Shown here piece by piece: positions 62,433-64,000 of a DNA stretch of 64,000 bases. The position numbers and the translations under genes are program-made. This DNA comes from UBA8949 sp942493365. GTDB lineage: Bacteria; Bacillota; Clostridia; Saccharofermentanales; UBA5734. The notes beneath the pieces are model-generated. The model had not been told where the DNA came from and did not search any database. It saw only the letters and a list, made by a program, of their open reading frames with translations. The stretch is from contig OW818697.1 in assembly GCA_942493365.1 (NCBI GenBank), forward strand, positions 2,108,001 through 2,172,000, in the 5' to 3' direction. Within the stretch, counting starts at the first letter, position 1. The number at the start of each line of letters is the position of its first letter.

Positions 62433-63140
62433 TTATTCGCTGCCGAGATCCAAGGTCAAAGCCTGGGCTTGATAGACATTGAAGATGGCAAAATCGTTCA
62501 TGTTCAACGCTTTGTCGCCGTACTGTTCCTGAGCCGCTTCTGACTTTTCTTGATCGATGTTGACGTTGCCGTCAAATTCGGGGATATAGGCAAAGCCCCT
62601 TTTGCCATTCCAGAATTGCAGGATAAACGAGTCGCCGTTTTCGTTGTGGGGATCGGTAAAGGCGCAGTAGGACCATGCTTTGTCGATTTTGTGGATCGCG
62701 ACGGCTGACACCGTCGCGCTGGTCGCGCCGCTCAGCCAGATCATCAGGTTGTGGTAATTGAAGCCATCCAGATTGTCAGGGCATTTAAGGATAATCCCCA
62801 CATTCTGATCCGACAGTGATTTAAAGGCATAGAGAAATTGGAAGCGTATTCGGGCGCCGCTGCGAAGCGCACTGTATTCCCGCGCGCTGGCCAGAAATGT
62901 TTCTTCTGGGCAATTGGGGATCACGATGTACTTGTCATACGCATCTGCGTCAAGGTACATCTTTTTGCTTTTACGATTTTTGATATTTTTAGAATTGAAA
63001 ACCTCGGCTGCCGGTGGCGCAGCGCTGCTTTTATCAATTTTTTTGAACACAAATGAAACGATTAATATCAGCGCCACAACCAGCAGGATCGCTAATCCGG
63101 GGCCCCGAAAAAAGCTAGCCAAGAGAAAAACCGTCGCCAT
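62433..63140 (-). CDS. Hypothetical membrane-anchored protein
   Basis: This is a 235-residue protein. ATG 63140 is chosen for GGGAGG four bases upstream. The N-terminal helix (GPGLAILLVVALILIVSFVF) anchors a soluble domain with no family I recognise, containing YIVIPNCPEETFLASAREYS and DAFILQFWNGKRGFAYIP-like segments. Function unknown. Confidence 0.6.
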   Translation of the reverse strand: MATVFLLASFFRGPGLAILLVVALILIVSFVFKKIDKSSAAPPAAEVFNSKNIKNRKSKKMYLDADAYDKYIVIPNCPEETFLASAREYSALRSGARIRFQFLYAFKSLSDQNVGIILKCPDNLDGFNYHNLMIWLSGATSATVSAVAIHKIDKAWSYCAFTDPHNENGDSFILQFWNGKRGFAYIPEFDGNVNIDQEKSEAAQEQYGDKALNMNDFAIFNVYQAQALTLDLGSE

Positions 63141-63213
63141 AAAGCCTCCCGTCAAGAGCAATGCTGTCAGGAGTGTGAGTCAATTGAATAATATTATAAA
63201 AGTAATTCGTTAT

Positions 63214-64000
63214 CTAGGCAAGTCTGGTCTTGAATTCGCTGATCAAGGCCGGGACGACCTGCATGACATCGCCGACGATGCCGAAGGTGGCGATCTTGAA
63301 GATCGGCGCATCGGGGTTTTTGTTGATGGCGATGATGGTGTCGGCCGAGGACATGCCGGCCAGGTGCTGGACGGCACCCGAAATGCCGCAGGCGAAGTAA
63401 ACCTTGGGGCCGACGGTTTTGCCGGTCTGCCCGACCTGATGGCTGTAGTCAATCCAGCCGGCATCGACGGCGGCGCGCGAGGCGCCGACGGCACCGCCGA
63501 GGGTCTCGGCCAGGTCGTGCAGCAGGCTGAAGTTCTTGGGGTCGCACATGCCGCGACCGCCCGAGACAATGATGTCGGCCTCGGTCAGGTTGACCATCTC
63601 GGTCAGGGTCGAAACCACGCTCAGTACCTTGGTGCTGAGGTTTTCCGGGATTTTCACGTTGGGAATGATGATTTCGCCAGCACGGTCGTAATCCGGTGCC
63701 AGCGCCTTCATGACCTTGGGGCGAACGGTCGACATCTGCGGACGACGGTTGGGGCAGATGATGGTGGCCATCAGGTTGCCGCCGAAGGCCGGGCGGGTCT
63801 GGCGCAAGATGCGCTTCTCAGGATCGATGGCCAGCTGCGTGCAGTCAGCGGTCAGGCCGGTGCCGATGCGTGATGAAATACGCGGAGCCAGCGAGCGGCC
63901 GTAGGTGCTGGCACCCATCAGGACGATCTCGGGCTTGTAGGTCTGGATCAACTGGGCCACGATGTCGGCGTAAGATTCGTCGTTGAAATCCTTGAGCGAC
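63214..64000 (-). CDS. etfA: Electron transfer flavoprotein alpha subunit, second copy (partial)
   Basis: The C-terminal 261 residues are visible; the N-terminus lies beyond base 64000. GLTADCTQLAIDPEKRILRQ, FGGNLMATIICPNRRPQMST, SGGRGMCDPKNFSLLHDLAE and HQVGQTGKTVGPKVYFACGI define EtfA with an intact FAD domain. It differs clearly from the copy at 51819-52835, so the strain has at least two Etf systems. Confidence 0.93.
   Translation of the reverse strand, partial: SLKDFNDESYADIVAQLIQTYKPEIVLMGASTYGRSLAPRISSRIGTGLTADCTQLAIDPEKRILRQTRPAFGGNLMATIICPNRRPQMSTVRPKVMKALAPDYDRAGEIIIPNVKIPENLSTKVLSVVSTLTEMVNLTEADIIVSGGRGMCDPKNFSLLHDLAETLGGAVGASRAAVDAGWIDYSHQVGQTGKTVGPKVYFACGISGAVQHLAGMSSADTIIAINKNPDAPIFKIATFGIVGDVMQVVPALISEFKTRLA

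Overview
The window looks like a chromosomal segment of a Gram-positive Bacillota, most likely a clostridial lineage. The evidence is a CIRCE-controlled hrcA next to hemW, AGGAGG-type ribosome sites with several TTG and GTG starts, lipobox lipoproteins, a sortase-type surface protein, a DUF5685/J-protein pair, and both GluRS and GlnRS. Housekeeping genes are clearly GC-rich. Toxin tips, immunity candidates and toxin-antitoxin genes are AT-richer and look acquired. No species can be named from the sequence alone.

Bases 1-17,200 form a polymorphic-toxin island. It lies between hrcA (start of window, CIRCE at 304-330) and hemW (17226-18395), which are neighbours in many Bacillota. The island holds three Rhs loci sharing closely similar core DNA but carrying different C-terminal tips: a VanY-like M15 peptidase (4089-5999), a GIY-YIG nuclease (8861-11127, broken), and an unassigned domain with an HYH...GGH motif (11707-15861). 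Each tip is followed by its own candidate immunity gene: a lipoprotein for the wall-directed tip, cytosolic proteins for the others. LRR lipoproteins and three insertion sequences fill the rest: an IS256-type with an exact 9-bp target duplication, an IS1595-type with a 14-bp duplication, and an IS481-type.

Bases 17,200-24,200 hold hemW, a catalytically degenerate M28-like lipoprotein, and a run of small minus-strand genes. These include a second DUF4259-like protein and duplicated PH-like membrane proteins, and they resemble an orphan immunity-type cluster. Bases 24,400-37,700 hold metY with two Rrf2 regulators, a frameshifted HipA-like kinase beside a resolvase-HTH fusion, sbcDC, an AraC regulator divergent from a degenerate S11-type protein, and a J-protein with a cysteine-rich tail beside DUF5685. 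Two loci here (26.65-26.88 kb and 37.39-37.61 kb) carry the same pair of large hairpin elements, called A and B below.

Bases 37,700-45,720 hold gltX-glnS, galM, a PTS EIIC with an unusual charged tail, a long-chain acyl-CoA synthetase and tRNA-Ala. Bases 45,870-47,870 hold two toxin-antitoxin modules (AbiE-type and Phd-Doc-type). In both, the antitoxin is intact while the toxin has kept its first codons and C-terminal half but lost the catalytic region. Bases 47,950-64,000 hold a DUF2569 protein, an OFA-type MFS carrier, a metF-like/etfB/etfA operon, a TPR/membrane pair behind a palindrome-flanked promoter, a large sorted surface protein, a GH3 beta-glycosidase operon and the C-terminal part of a second etfA.
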